64,000 nt of DNA from JAFGCL01 sp964492335 (GCA_964492335.1 CAZBJX010000001.1:62001-126000), one strand, 5' to 3'. Counted from the first letter of the stretch, positions 7,139 through 15,490 are shown. Made by a program: numbers and translations. Notes: generated by a model not told the origin, from the letters alone.

Positions 7139-8680
7139 CTAGTGCCGGAAGTGCCGCACCCCGGTGAAGACCATGGCGATGTTGTGCTCGTTGGCGGCCT
7201 TGATGACCTCCTGGTCGCGGATGGAGCCGCCGGGCTGGATCACTGCGGTCACGCCCCCCTTCGCCGCCAGCTCCAGGCCGTCCGGGAAGGGGAAGAAGGC
7301 ATCCGAGCCCAGGACGCTGCCCTGCGAGTGGTCGCCGGCCCTCTCCAGCGCCAGCTGCACGCTCACTACCCGGCTGGGCTGCCCGGCGCCCATGCCCAGG
7401 AGGGTCTTATCCTTCGTCAGGACGATGGCGTTGGACTTGATGGCCTTCACCGCCTGCCAGGCGAAGAACAGCTCCTCCAGCTCGCCGGGGGTGGGCTCGC
7501 GGTTGGTCACCGTCTTCGGGGCCATCTCCTTCGGGGTGACGTAGTCGGGGGTCTGGGCCAGCAGCCCGCCCCTGACGCGCCGAAAGTCCAGGTAGCCGGG
7601 CTCCCCGCCGGCGGGCACCATCTCGGCATCCAGCGCGATGATGCGGAAGTCCTTCTTGCGCTTGAGCAGCGCCAGGGCGTCTTCGGCGTACCCCGGGGCG
7701 ATGATGGCGTCGTAGTGCGTCTTGTGGATCTCCTGGGCGGCGGCCATGTCGATGGTGCGGTTGGAGGCCACCACGCCCCCGAAGGCGGCCAGGGGGTCGC
7801 CGGCCAGGGCCCGACGGTAGGCCTCCGCCAGGTCGCTGTTGCTGCACAGCCCGCAGGGGTTGTTGTGCTTGATGATGGCCACGGTCGGCAGGGGGAAGTC
7901 CATCACGGAGTTGACGGCCGACTCCAGGTCCAGGATGTTGTTGAAGGACAGCTCCTTGCCGCCGTGCTGGGTGGCGGCCACCAGGCTGGGGGCCGCCTTC
8001 TTTGGTGACTCCTCCTCGTAGAAGGCGGCCTGCTGGTGCGGGTTCTCGCCGTAGCTGAGGCTGGCCCGCTTTCTGAGGGCGATGGTCATCACCTCCGGGA
8101 AGCCCTTCTCCTCGCCCCGCAGGTACCCGGCGATGGCGGTGTCGTAGTAGGCAACGTGCTGGAAGGCCTTCTGGGCCAGCCGGCGCCGCTGCTCCAGCCC
8201 CACCTGGCCGCGGCCCAGCTGCTCCAGGACCGGGGCGTAGTCGGCCGGGTCCACCACCACCAGGACGTCGGGGAAGTTCTTGGCCGCGGCCCGGATCATG
8301 GTCGGGCCGCCGATGTCGATGTTCTCCAGGGCGTCCTCGAGGGTCACGCCGGTCCTGGCGATGGTCTGGATGAACGGGTAGAGGTTGACCACCACCATGT
8401 CGATGGTGCCCATGCCCTTCTCGGCCAGCTGCTCCATGTGGCCCTTGTTGCTGCGCCGGGCCAGGATGCCGCCGTGCACCGCGGGGTGCAGGGTCTTGAC
8501 CCGCCCGTCGAGGATCTCCGGGAAGCCGGTGATATCGGAGACCCCCCGGACCGGCACGCCGGCCTTCTTCAGGGCCTCGCTGGTGCCGCCGGTGCTGAAG
8601 ATGTCGATGTTCAGGCTGGCCAGGCCCCTGGCGAAGTCAACCAGCCCGGCCTTGTCGGAAACGCTCAGGATCGCTCGCAT
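7139..8680 (-). CDS. purH: Bifunctional AICAR formyltransferase/IMP cyclohydrolase
   Basis: A 513-residue PurH of normal length. It catalyses the last two steps of IMP synthesis. Residues 1-190 are the MGS-like IMP cyclohydrolase domain (ILSVSDKAGLVDFARGL, FSTGGTSEALKKAGV, DGRVKTLHPAVHGGIL). The rest is the AICAR transformylase domain (LSYGENPHQQAAFY, IIKHNNPCG, KSNAIVLTKD, GGSIRDQEVIKAA). It is the third gene of a purF-purM-purH operon on the minus strand, 58 bases after purM. Confidence 0.97.
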   Translation of the reverse strand: MRAILSVSDKAGLVDFARGLASLNIDIFSTGGTSEALKKAGVPVRGVSDITGFPEILDGRVKTLHPAVHGGILARRSNKGHMEQLAEKGMGTIDMVVVNLYPFIQTIARTGVTLEDALENIDIGGPTMIRAAAKNFPDVLVVVDPADYAPVLEQLGRGQVGLEQRRRLAQKAFQHVAYYDTAIAGYLRGEEKGFPEVMTIALRKRASLSYGENPHQQAAFYEEESPKKAAPSLVAATQHGGKELSFNNILDLESAVNSVMDFPLPTVAIIKHNNPCGLCSNSDLAEAYRRALAGDPLAAFGGVVASNRTIDMAAAQEIHKTHYDAIIAPGYAEDALALLKRKKDFRIIALDAEMVPAGGEPGYLDFRRVRGGLLAQTPDYVTPKEMAPKTVTNREPTPGELEELFFAWQAVKAIKSNAIVLTKDKTLLGMGAGQPSRVVSVQLALERAGDHSQGSVLGSDAFFPFPDGLELAAKGGVTAVIQPGGSIRDQEVIKAANEHNIAMVFTGVRHFRH

Positions 8681-8738
8681 GTCATCGCTCCTTTCCCAGA
8701 ATCGGCAGGCAGTGAACGGGACGGGGCCTTGAGGCCCT

Positions 8739-9755
8739 TCACTCGATGAGGACCCTGGTGCGGCCCTTCTGCTTGATCACTTCGCCGGCGAGCGCGGCCC
8801 CCGGCAGGGACTTGTGCAGGGGGCCGGCGTCCTCCGGGGCGCAGAGGACAGCCATCCCCACGCCCATGTTGAAGACGCGGTACATCTCATCGTCGGCGAT
8901 CCGGCCCCGCCGCTGGATCAACCTGAAGACCGGGGGAACGGTCCAGGACTTCTTCTCGAAGCGCGCCCCCAGGCCCTTCGGGAGGACGCGGGGCACGTTG
9001 CCTTCGAACCCGCCGCCCGTGATGTGGGCCAGGGCCTTCACCCGGGGCAGCACCGGCTGGATGTCGTTGAAGTAGCAGCGGTGGGGCACCAGCAGCGCCT
9101 CTCCCACGCTGCCCCCCAGCTGCCGGTGGCGCCTTCTGAGGGCGGCGGGCGTCTCGCCCAGGACCTTCCTGGCCAGCGAGTAGCCGTTGGTGTGCAGGCC
9201 GCTGGAGGGCAGCGCCAGTATGGCGTCGCCTTCCCTCACCCGCCCCGGGTCGAGCCGCCGGCCCTTCTCCACCACGCCCACGATGAAGCCCGCCAGGTCG
9301 TAGTCCCCCTCAGCGTACATGCCCGGCATCTCCGCCGTCTCGCCCCCTATCAGGGCGCAGCGGACCGCCCGGCAGGCCTCGGCCAGCCCCTTCACAATGG
9401 CCTCCACCGTCTCCGGGACCATCCTGCCCAGGGCGATGTAGTCCAGGAAGAAGAGGGGCTCCGCGCCGCAGGTCAGGATATCGTTGACGCAGTGGTTCAC
9501 CAGGTCGATGCCCACCGTGTCGTGCTTCCCCATGACGGAGGCGATGCGGAGCTTGGTGCCCACGCCATCGGTGCTGGAGACCAGGACCGGTTCCCGGTAG
9601 CCCTTGAACTCAAAGGCCCCGCCGAAGAAGCCGATGTCGCTCAGCACCTCCGGCCGCAGGGTGGACCGGACGTGCTTCCTGATCAGCTTCTTGGCCCGGT
9701 CGGCCGCGCTGATGTCCACGCCGGCGGCGGAGTATGTCTTGTTGCTCTCTCTCAC
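8739..9755 (-). CDS. purM: Phosphoribosylformylglycinamidine cyclo-ligase (AIR synthetase)
   Basis: A 338-residue PurM, the usual length. Signature stretches are TYSAAGVDI near the start, STDGVGTKLRIA, GAEPLFFLDYIA, GGETAEMPGMY and HITGGGFEGNVPR. It uses ATP to close the imidazole ring of purine precursors. The GTG start at 9755 lies inside a short direct repeat and lacks a clear Shine-Dalgarno, so it may depend on translation from purF, 75 bases upstream. Confidence 0.96.
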   Translation of the reverse strand: MRESNKTYSAAGVDISAADRAKKLIRKHVRSTLRPEVLSDIGFFGGAFEFKGYREPVLVSSTDGVGTKLRIASVMGKHDTVGIDLVNHCVNDILTCGAEPLFFLDYIALGRMVPETVEAIVKGLAEACRAVRCALIGGETAEMPGMYAEGDYDLAGFIVGVVEKGRRLDPGRVREGDAILALPSSGLHTNGYSLARKVLGETPAALRRRHRQLGGSVGEALLVPHRCYFNDIQPVLPRVKALAHITGGGFEGNVPRVLPKGLGARFEKKSWTVPPVFRLIQRRGRIADDEMYRVFNMGVGMAVLCAPEDAGPLHKSLPGAALAGEVIKQKGRTRVLIE

Positions 9756-9813
9756 TTGTCTGACCGGGGCGCCGTCACTTGTCCGACCAGGGCGCCGTCG
9801 CCTGTCCGGGCAT
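9753..9813. repeat. Tandem 23-base repeat in the purF-purM spacer
   Basis: Two adjacent copies of a 23-base unit (starting CACTTGTC and containing GGGCGCCGT; two mismatches between them) are followed by a partial third copy. The array ends close to the purF stop and overlaps the purM GTG start. There are no spacers, so it is not CRISPR-like. Confidence 0.7.
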
Positions 9814-9830
9814 GGCCCGTCGCGGGGGTC

Positions 9831-11246
9831 CTACTTGGAGTGAACGCCCTCCACGGGCAGCGCCTCCAGCGCCAGCCGGTCCATTTCCAGCTGGACCGGG
9901 ATGGGGTAGTCCCCGGTGAGGCAGGCCAGGCACAGGCCGTCCCTGGGCAGGGCCACCGCCTGGATAATCCCGTCCAGGCTGAGGAAGCCCAATGAGTCGG
10001 CGTTGATGTACTCCTTGATCTCCGGCACCGTTCTCCTGGCGGCTATCAGCTCCCATCGCGTGGCCATGTCCACCCCGAAGAAGCACGGGTAGCAGATCGG
10101 CGCGGCGCAGACGCGCATATGCACCTCCCTGGCCCCGGCCCTCTTCAGCAGGCTGATGACGCGGGGGGTGGTGGTGCCCCTGACGATGCTGTCGTCCACC
10201 AGAACCAGCCTCTTGCCGGCTATGATATCCCTCAGCGGGTTGAACTTGAGGCCGACCCCCAGCTCCCTGATGCGCTGGTCCGGCTGAATGAAGGTGCGCC
10301 CCACGTAGCGGTTCTTGATCAGCCCTTCCTCGAAGGGAATGCCGGACTCCTTGGAGTAGGCCATGGCGGCCACCGTGGCCGAGTCGGGGACGCCCACCAC
10401 CAGGTCGGCCTCCACCGGGTACTCCCGGGCCAGCGCGCGCCCCATGCCCTCGCGGGAGCGGTAGAGGAGCCGGTTGCTGATGACGCTGTCCGGCCGGGCG
10501 AAGTAGATGAACTCGAAGACGCACAGGGCCTGCCTCTGGGGCTCGGCCGCCTGCAGGCTCCGGAGGCCGCCGGCGTCGATGGTCACCACCTCGCCGGGCC
10601 TGATCTCACGAATCATGGTGCTGCCGATATGGTCCAGGGCGCAGGACTCGGAAGCCAGCACCCACCCGTTCTCTATCTGGCCCAGGCAGAGGGGCCGCAC
10701 CCCCATGGGGTCGCGCACGCCGATCAGGGTCTGGTCAGTCAGCAGGACCAGGGAGTAGGCGCCCTGGAGCCGCTTCATGGCGCTGGCGACCCTCTCCTCC
10801 AGGGTGCTCCCGGGGGAAGTCACTATGAGGTTGGCGATAACCTCCGAGTCGGACGTGGTGACGAACCGGCTGCCCCTTTGCTCCAGCTCCTGGCGCAGCG
10901 GCGCGGCGTTGATGATGTTGCCGTTGTGGGCCAAGGCCAGCTGCCCTTCGGGCGTGTCGATGACGGTGGGCTGGGCGTTGGCCAGGCGGCTGGCCCCGGC
11001 GGTGGAATAGCGGTTGTGGCCGATGGCGATGGTGCCCGGCAGCCGGGCCAGGGCCGCCTCGTCAAACACGTGCGAGACCAGGCCCATGCCGGTGTGTAGG
11101 AAGAGACCGCTGCCGCTGGTGGTGGCTATGCCGCTGCTCTCCTGGCCGCGGTGCTGCAGGGCGAACAGGGCGAAGAAGGTGAGTCTGGCCACATCTCTCC
11201 TGGGCGCATAGACGCCGAAGATGCCGCAGGACTCGTGCAGGCTCAC
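9831..11246 (-). CDS. purF: Amidophosphoribosyltransferase
   Basis: A 471-residue PurF. The Ntn glutaminase domain starts CGIFGVYAPRRD with the nucleophile Cys at residue 7, so a six-residue propeptide is expected to be removed. The phosphoribosyltransferase signature LVLVDDSIVRGTTTPR is present, and C-terminal cysteines (CAAPICYPC, CLACLTG) fit the Fe-S-containing class. The frame is open to an ATG at 11276, but that ATG lies in the -10 box of the promoter, so the GTG at 11246, with AAGGAA nine bases upstream, is the likely start. PurF commits PRPP to purine synthesis. It is first in purF-purM-purH. Confidence 0.95.
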   Translation of the reverse strand: MSLHESCGIFGVYAPRRDVARLTFFALFALQHRGQESSGIATTSGSGLFLHTGMGLVSHVFDEAALARLPGTIAIGHNRYSTAGASRLANAQPTVIDTPEGQLALAHNGNIINAAPLRQELEQRGSRFVTTSDSEVIANLIVTSPGSTLEERVASAMKRLQGAYSLVLLTDQTLIGVRDPMGVRPLCLGQIENGWVLASESCALDHIGSTMIREIRPGEVVTIDAGGLRSLQAAEPQRQALCVFEFIYFARPDSVISNRLLYRSREGMGRALAREYPVEADLVVGVPDSATVAAMAYSKESGIPFEEGLIKNRYVGRTFIQPDQRIRELGVGLKFNPLRDIIAGKRLVLVDDSIVRGTTTPRVISLLKRAGAREVHMRVCAAPICYPCFFGVDMATRWELIAARRTVPEIKEYINADSLGFLSLDGIIQAVALPRDGLCLACLTGDYPIPVQLEMDRLALEALPVEGVHSK

Positions 11247-11274
11247 TCTCTTATCTTCCTTGGGCCCTAGTCGC

Positions 11275-11304
11275 ATTCTACACCCTGCTTTCGCGGCGGG
11301 TCAA
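11275..11304 (-). promoter_or_regulatory. Promoter of the purF-purM-purH operon
   Basis: Minus-strand TTGACC (11299-11304), 18-base spacer, TAGAAT (11275-11280). The expected start point near 11268 excludes the upstream ATG at 11276 as start codon of purF. It is back-to-back with the promoter at 11333-11362. Confidence 0.7.
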
Positions 11305-11332
11305 TCCGCGTTGTGGTCGAACACGAGCCAAA

Positions 11333-11362
11333 TTGACATATGAAACGCCGGGATGCTAGCAT
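11333..11362 (+). promoter_or_regulatory. Promoter of the crotonase gene
   Basis: TTGACA (11333-11338), 18-base spacer, TAGCAT (11357-11362). A leader of about 20 bases with GGAGG leads to the ATG at 11391. The same TTGACA-N18-TAGCAT arrangement recurs at 61672. Confidence 0.75.
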
Positions 11363-11390
11363 TGAGGACAATCATAATAATGGAGGCGGA

Positions 11391-12293
11391 ATGGCTTACA
11401 AGTACGTCAAGTACGACAAAGAAGGCGAGATTGCCACCATCACATTCGACAAGCCCGACAAGATGAACTCCTACGTCATCATCTCGGTGGGCGAGGACTT
11501 CCAGGAGGTCCTGGACGCCATCACCCGCGCTGAAGAGGATGACGAGATCAAGGTCATCATCTTCAAGGGCGCCGGCCGCTGTTTCTCCGCCGGCCAGGAC
11601 CTGGGCAAGGTGGGTTTCGTGTACGGCTTCGGCACCAAGAAGGAAGATGCCCGCCCCAGCCAGCGGATCCGGCTGAAGATGGACCGGATGGGCATGGTGG
11701 ACGGCTACAAGAGGTTCTTCTTCTGCTCCAAGCTGACCATCGCCCAGGTCCATGGCTACGCCCTCGAAGCAGGCCTGATGATCGCCATGATGTGCGACTT
11801 CTTCATCTGCTCTGACGACTGCAAGATGGGCTTCCCCGGCCAGCGGATCGGCTTCGCCGGCGGCGGCGAGCACTCCTTCGGCCACCTGATGATGACCGTC
11901 GGCATGCGCCGGGCCCTTGACCTCTACATCTCCGGCCGGCAGATAGACGGCAAGGAAGCCGAGCGCATCGGCCTGGCTGGCAAGTCGGTGCCGGCGGGCG
12001 AGCTGGAGGCCGAGGTCAAGAAGCTGGCCAAGGAGCTCTGCCTGATGCCGCGAGACGGCATCCGCATCGGCAAAGCCTGCCGCGAGCTCTTCTACGATCG
12101 CATGGGCCTGACCGACTCCTTCACCTACGGCTACATCACCCACACCCTGTTCACCAACGTGAAGCACGAGCCCGGCGAGTTCAACTTCTTCCGCGAGAGA
12201 AGGGAGAAGGGGGCCAGGGCTGCCTTCCACGAGAAGGACCAGATCCGGGAGGGGACCGTGAAGGGGGCCGCGAAGGGCAAGAAGCTGAAGTAG
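11391..12293 (+). CDS. Crotonase-fold protein with altered catalytic glutamates
   Basis: A 300-residue enoyl-CoA hydratase/isomerase-family protein, starting at ATG 11391 behind GGAGG. The oxyanion-hole regions FSAGQDLG and HGYALEAG are present. At the two catalytic Glu positions of classical enoyl-CoA hydratase it has Gly (FPGQRIGF instead of xPExxLG) and Asp (ALDLYISG instead of AMEMVLTG). It is therefore probably not a standard hydratase; isomerase, dehalogenase or C-C hydrolase chemistry on a CoA thioester is possible. Lys-rich C-terminus (KGAAKGKKLK). It is transcribed alone from a clear promoter and ends at a strong terminator. Confidence 0.88.
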   Translation: MAYKYVKYDKEGEIATITFDKPDKMNSYVIISVGEDFQEVLDAITRAEEDDEIKVIIFKGAGRCFSAGQDLGKVGFVYGFGTKKEDARPSQRIRLKMDRMGMVDGYKRFFFCSKLTIAQVHGYALEAGLMIAMMCDFFICSDDCKMGFPGQRIGFAGGGEHSFGHLMMTVGMRRALDLYISGRQIDGKEAERIGLAGKSVPAGELEAEVKKLAKELCLMPRDGIRIGKACRELFYDRMGLTDSFTYGYITHTLFTNVKHEPGEFNFFRERREKGARAAFHEKDQIREGTVKGAAKGKKLK

Positions 12294-12327
12294 CCCGGGT
12301 ATACGCGTCCTGTTCGAAGCAAGTGAG

Positions 12328-12365
12328 AACGGGGCAGGGCCTCAAGGCCCTGCCCCGTTGTTTTT
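12328..12365 (+). terminator. Intrinsic terminator after the crotonase gene
   Basis: A 14-base perfect stem (AACGGGGCAGGGCC with its complement) around a TCAA loop, followed by TTGTTTTTG. It is the clearest rho-independent terminator in the window. Confidence 0.9.
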
Positions 12366-12383
12366 GTGCGGGGGCCGCCCTCC

Positions 12384-12857
12384 CTAGATGCACCCTTTGA
12401 GCTTGGTGAACGTGGACGCCAGCCCCTCGGGGAGGACCCTGACGTCGGACAGCACCGGCATGAAGTTGGTGTCCCCTGACCATCGCGGCACGATGTGGGT
12501 ATGGGCGTGATCGCTCAGGCCCGCGCCGGCCACCTTCCCCAGGTTGATGCCGATGTTGAAGCCGGCCGGGCGGAAGGTCGCGCGCAGGGCCCGGGTGCAC
12601 TGCCGGACGATGCTGAAGTGGTCCAGCAGTTCGTCGTCGTCCATGTCCTCCAGCGTGGCGATGTGGCGGTACGGGGCTACCATCAGGTGCCCGGGGTTGT
12701 AGGGGTACTTGTTCAGGATGACGAAGTTCAGCCGGCCGCGGAACAGGATGAGGTTGCCCTCGTCGTCATCCTGCGCCGGCTTCTCGCAGAGGATGCACTC
12801 CGCGGGCTTGTCATTGAGGATGAACTCCATGCGCCACGGCGCCCAGATATGCTCCAC
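12384..12857 (-). CDS. HIT-family nucleotide hydrolase/phosphorylase
   Basis: A 157-residue HIT protein. The catalytic histidine triad reads HAHTHIVPRW. The N-terminal WAPWRMEFI, a CILCEKP cysteine pair and NPGHLMVAPYRH are typical of the diadenosine-polyphosphate phosphorylase-like branch. It should hydrolyse or phosphorolyse nucleoside monophosphoryl compounds such as ApnA. The frame extends upstream, but the GTG at 12857 is chosen because AGGAGGT precedes it and a strong promoter lies just behind. Confidence 0.9.
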   Translation of the reverse strand: MEHIWAPWRMEFILNDKPAECILCEKPAQDDDEGNLILFRGRLNFVILNKYPYNPGHLMVAPYRHIATLEDMDDDELLDHFSIVRQCTRALRATFRPAGFNIGINLGKVAGAGLSDHAHTHIVPRWSGDTNFMPVLSDVRVLPEGLASTFTKLKGCI

Positions 12858-12873
12858 GGGACCTCCTGCGTGT

Positions 12874-12902
12874 ATTGTAGTCGTGCTCAGGTCGATAGTC
12901 AA
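12874..12902 (-). promoter_or_regulatory. Promoter of the HIT gene
   Basis: Minus-strand TTGACT (12897-12902), 17-base spacer, TACAAT (12874-12879), close to the GTG start at 12857. Confidence 0.75.
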
Positions 12903-12942
12903 AGGGCCGTCGGGGCCCGCCCCGCCCCTGCGGTGCGCGAAT

Positions 12943-12971
12943 TTGATTTCGAAGGGCACGCTGCCTAGAAT
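12943..12971 (+). promoter_or_regulatory. Promoter of the Cys-rich mini-protein gene
   Basis: TTGATT (12943-12948), 17-base spacer, TAGAAT (12966-12971). It lies about 38 bases upstream of the ATG at 13009 and is divergent from the HIT promoter. Confidence 0.65.
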
Positions 12972-13008
12972 AGACTCATCAAGACGGTGCCGGTGGAGTG
13001 ATCAGGCC

Positions 13009-13191
13009 ATGCCCGGGAAGATAGGGAGCGGGCCCGGATGGCTCGGCAGGGCCAGGGTGCGCATCAAGCGTCTGCTGGGCATGAAGGTCATCCTTTGCGA
13101 CACGTGCAAGTGGGACTGGCGCAGCGCCTGCCATCACCCCGAGCGCCCCAACGCCACTTCCTGCCCCGACTACGAAAAACGAGGTACGTAG
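13009..13191 (+). CDS. Small Cys-rich protein, possible zinc knuckle
   Basis: A 60-residue protein (ATG 13009; an internal ATG at 13081 would give 36 residues). The C-terminal half reads CDTCKWDW, then CHHPERPNAT, then CPDYEKRG, giving C-x2-C-x7-C-HH-x10-C. This could bind one zinc ion. The basic N-terminus (RARVRIKRLLG) could bind nucleic acid. It has its own promoter and precedes the thiolase gene by 94 bases. I do not recognise a characterised family; small proteins with a PERPNA-type motif may occur in related genomes, but that is from memory only. Confidence 0.65.
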   Translation: MPGKIGSGPGWLGRARVRIKRLLGMKVILCDTCKWDWRSACHHPERPNATSCPDYEKRGT

Positions 13192-13285
13192 CCGGCCGGC
13201 CTGTGTCCCCGCTCCGGCAGGTGGCGCCGGGGCCAGACCGCCCGCTCGAACGGACCGGAATTGCGCTGAAGGAGGAACATCAGCC

Positions 13286-14617
13286 ATGGATGCCAGAGAG
13301 CCAGTGATCGTGAGCGCCGTGAGGACGGCCATCGGATCCTTCGGAGGGGCCATGAAGGACGTGGCCGCCGTGGACCTGGGCCGGACGGTTATCAAGGAGG
13401 CCCTGCGGCGGGCAAGCGTCAGGCCGGTGGCCCCGGAGTATGCCAGGGAGGTCAGGCCCGCCATATTGCGGGATGTCGAGAAGAGCGAGATCGAAGCCCG
13501 CTGCATGGACTGGGACCAGGCGCTCCAGCCGGTGTATATCGACGAGGTCATCATGGGCAATGTCCTGCAGTCGGGCCTGGGTCAGAATACCGGCCGGCAG
13601 GCCAGCATCAGGGCCGGGGTCCCGCAGGAGACCAATGTCACCACCGTCAACAAGGTCTGCGCGTCCGGCATGAAGGCGCTGGCGCTGGCGGCCCAGGCCA
13701 TCCGGGCCGGGGACGCCGAGGCCATTCTGGCCGGCGGCATGGAGAGCATGACCAACGTGCCCTACGGGCTTCCAAAGGCGCGCTGGGGATATCGCATGGA
13801 TGTCACCGGCAAGGGGGACGCCCTGGACCTGATGGTGTTCGACGGGCTCTGGGAGATTCTCTATGACTACCACATGGGCGTCACCGCGGAGAACATCGCC
13901 CGGGACTACAACATCTCCAGGCGGGAGCAGGATGAGGTGGGTGCGGAGAGCCATCACCGGGCGATGAAGGCCATCAAGGCGGGCATCTTCAAGCAGGAGA
14001 TCGTCCCTGTGGAGATCGCTCAGAGGAAGGGGCCGCCCCTCTCGGTGGACACCGATGAGCGGCCCATGGACACGGACGTGGAGAAGATGGCCAAACTGGG
14101 CGCAGCCTTCGTCAAGGGGGGCACAGTGACCGCCGGGAACGCCTCGGGAATCAATGACGGGGCCGCCGCCCTGCTGGTCACCTCCAGGGAGTTTGCCGCC
14201 AGGCACGGGCTGAGGGTCAGGGGCTCGATCAGGGGCTATGCCTCCGGCGGCGTGGACCCCAAGTACATGGGCCTGGGCCCCATACCGGCCACGCGCAAGC
14301 TGCTCCGGAAGACGGGGCTGACCATGAAGGACATGGAGGTCATCGAGCTCAACGAGGCCTTCGCCTCACAGGCCATCGCCTGCCTGAAGGAGCTGGGCCT
14401 CCCGCGGTACGGGGAGAGCCAGGAGTTCAACGATCCCGGCTGCGACCGGGTCAACCCGCTCGGCTCGGGCATCTCCCTGGGGCACCCGCTGGGCTGCACC
14501 GGCGCCAGGATAGTGGTGACCCTGCTTCACGAGATGGAGCGGAGGGACGCCCGGCGGGGCCTGGCCACCCTGTGCATCGGCGGAGGGCAGGGCATGGCCA
14601 TGGTTATTGAGCGGTAG
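13286..14617 (+). CDS. Thiolase / acetyl-CoA acetyltransferase
   Basis: A 443-residue thiolase, about 50 residues longer than the usual 390-400. The nucleophile Cys is in NKVCASGMKALALA; NEAFASQAIA and the C-terminal GHPLGCTGARI and CIGGGQGMAMV blocks carry the catalytic His and second Cys. The extra length comes from insertions near residue 50 (EYAREVRPAILRDVEK) and near residue 370. It joins or cleaves acyl-CoA and acetyl-CoA as the last beta-oxidation step or in the condensing direction. GAAGGAGGAA precedes the ATG, and a terminator hairpin follows. Confidence 0.95.
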   Translation: MDAREPVIVSAVRTAIGSFGGAMKDVAAVDLGRTVIKEALRRASVRPVAPEYAREVRPAILRDVEKSEIEARCMDWDQALQPVYIDEVIMGNVLQSGLGQNTGRQASIRAGVPQETNVTTVNKVCASGMKALALAAQAIRAGDAEAILAGGMESMTNVPYGLPKARWGYRMDVTGKGDALDLMVFDGLWEILYDYHMGVTAENIARDYNISRREQDEVGAESHHRAMKAIKAGIFKQEIVPVEIAQRKGPPLSVDTDERPMDTDVEKMAKLGAAFVKGGTVTAGNASGINDGAAALLVTSREFAARHGLRVRGSIRGYASGGVDPKYMGLGPIPATRKLLRKTGLTMKDMEVIELNEAFASQAIACLKELGLPRYGESQEFNDPGCDRVNPLGSGISLGHPLGCTGARIVVTLLHEMERRDARRGLATLCIGGGQGMAMVIER

Positions 14618-14638
14618 GCGTTGCGGCGACTAAGAGAG

Positions 14639-14664
14639 AAGGGCGGACAGAAGTGTCCGCCCTT
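14639..14664. terminator. Bidirectional terminator between thiolase and first micropeptide gene
   Basis: An 11-base perfect stem (AAGGGCGGACA with its complement) and GAAG loop, followed by pyrimidine-rich sequence on both strands. It serves the thiolase on the plus strand and the micropeptide gene at 14701-14808 on the minus strand. Confidence 0.75.
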
Positions 14665-14700
14665 CTTGGCTGTTTGCGTCAGTGGCCGGCTGGCGGGCTT

Positions 14701-14808
14701 CTACGCAGGGCCGAAGAGCAGGCTGAGGATATCGCACGCAGAGCCGATGGTGGTCGCGGCGATGATTGCCAGCACCACTAGCGGAAGCCCCACTTTCACC
14801 AGTTTCAT
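14701..14808 (-). CDS. Micropeptide 1 of the seven-gene array (35 aa)
   Basis: Encodes MKLVKVGLPLVVLAII...GSACDILSLLFGPA, 35 residues. A basic N-terminus (K2, K5) and one hydrophobic segment (residues 7-22) precede a short tail with one Cys. The pattern is shared with six neighbours in the same orientation. A purine-rich AAAGGGGG lies about 11 bases upstream of the ATG. No separate promoter is apparent, so it may be read through from the next gene upstream (14910-15038). It is too short for standard gene calling. No known family is recognised; the shared architecture is the evidence that it is real. Confidence 0.7.
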   Translation of the reverse strand: MKLVKVGLPLVVLAIIAATTIGSACDILSLLFGPA

Positions 14809-14909
14809 ATGCGTTAGCCCCCTTTCTTCCGAGATTCTCAACTCAGGCCCGCAGGGCCTGCAGCCTCACAGAGGAAGCAGCCTGCTGTGCGCGCTGCGCG
14901 CTCAGGCTC

Positions 14910-15038
14910 CTATGAAGCCGGGACCTGGCCGGTGCCCAGTATGCTGATCGCGCACTCGCCTTTTACGCCGATGGTCAGCGCCAGTATGATGGCCAGCGCC
15001 ACCAGCGGAATGGCTACCTTCACCAGCTTCTTGAACAT
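14910..15038 (-). CDS. Micropeptide 2 of the seven-gene array (42 aa)
   Basis: A 42-residue peptide beginning MFKKLVKVAIPLVALAIILA and ending KGECAISILGTGQVPAS. The basic start, hydrophobic core and single Cys after the core match the other array members. A GGGAGGGGGG ribosome-binding site sits directly before the ATG. A promoter at 15177-15205 would give an unusually long leader of about 130 bases. It may be a cleaved secreted peptide or a single-pass micro-membrane protein. Confidence 0.75.
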   Translation of the reverse strand: MFKKLVKVAIPLVALAIILALTIGVKGECAISILGTGQVPAS

Positions 15039-15176
15039 CCCCCCTCCCTTCTCCAGGCAGTCTGGTCCTCTATCACAGAACTCGCCCAAAGCTTCAGACC
15101 GGAGATGCATGGGCAGAAGAATGGTCTCTGCCGATCCGCTGCACAGGGCACCCCCCAATCTGTGGCCTGGCCCGAT

Positions 15177-15205
15177 ATCATACTTTCGGCCTTCGCCGAA
15201 GTCAA
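15177..15205 (-). promoter_or_regulatory. Promoter of micropeptide 2, with palindromic spacer
   Basis: Minus-strand TTGACT (15200-15205), 17-base spacer, TATGAT (15177-15182). The spacer contains an inverted repeat TTCGGC...GCCGAA (15185-15200) that could be an operator. The 450-base gap from 15039 to 15490 holds this promoter and the hairpin at 15335-15359; I see no eighth peptide gene in it. Confidence 0.65.
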
Positions 15206-15334
15206 GCAGACTTTACATAATACACCAGCGCGGTGCATCAGAGAAGACGGCCAGTGAGGTGGTCAGGCCGCTGCGCCTGTCCACCACTGGCACATGCGCC
15301 CCCCCCATGCGCCTGGCGCGCTGCCCAAACCGAA

Positions 15335-15359
15335 GCGGCCCCCAGAGTCCGGGGGCCGC
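15335..15359 (-). terminator. Hairpin downstream of micropeptide 3
   Basis: A 9-base GC stem (GCGGCCCCC with its complement) and 7-base loop, followed on the minus strand by TTCGGTTTGGG. It is a plausible terminator for the gene at 15491-15598, although it lies 130 bases downstream. Confidence 0.45.
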
Positions 15360-15490
15360 CGGACCTGTCTCCGCGTCCAGCGGCGCGCAGTGTATTCTGC
15401 CCCTCTGCATCTATCAGGTTGACCAATCACCAGCCGCCGGTAACGCGTAAACTCGGCGGAGGGCCGCACCGGGGTGGTGCCCGGCAAGTG

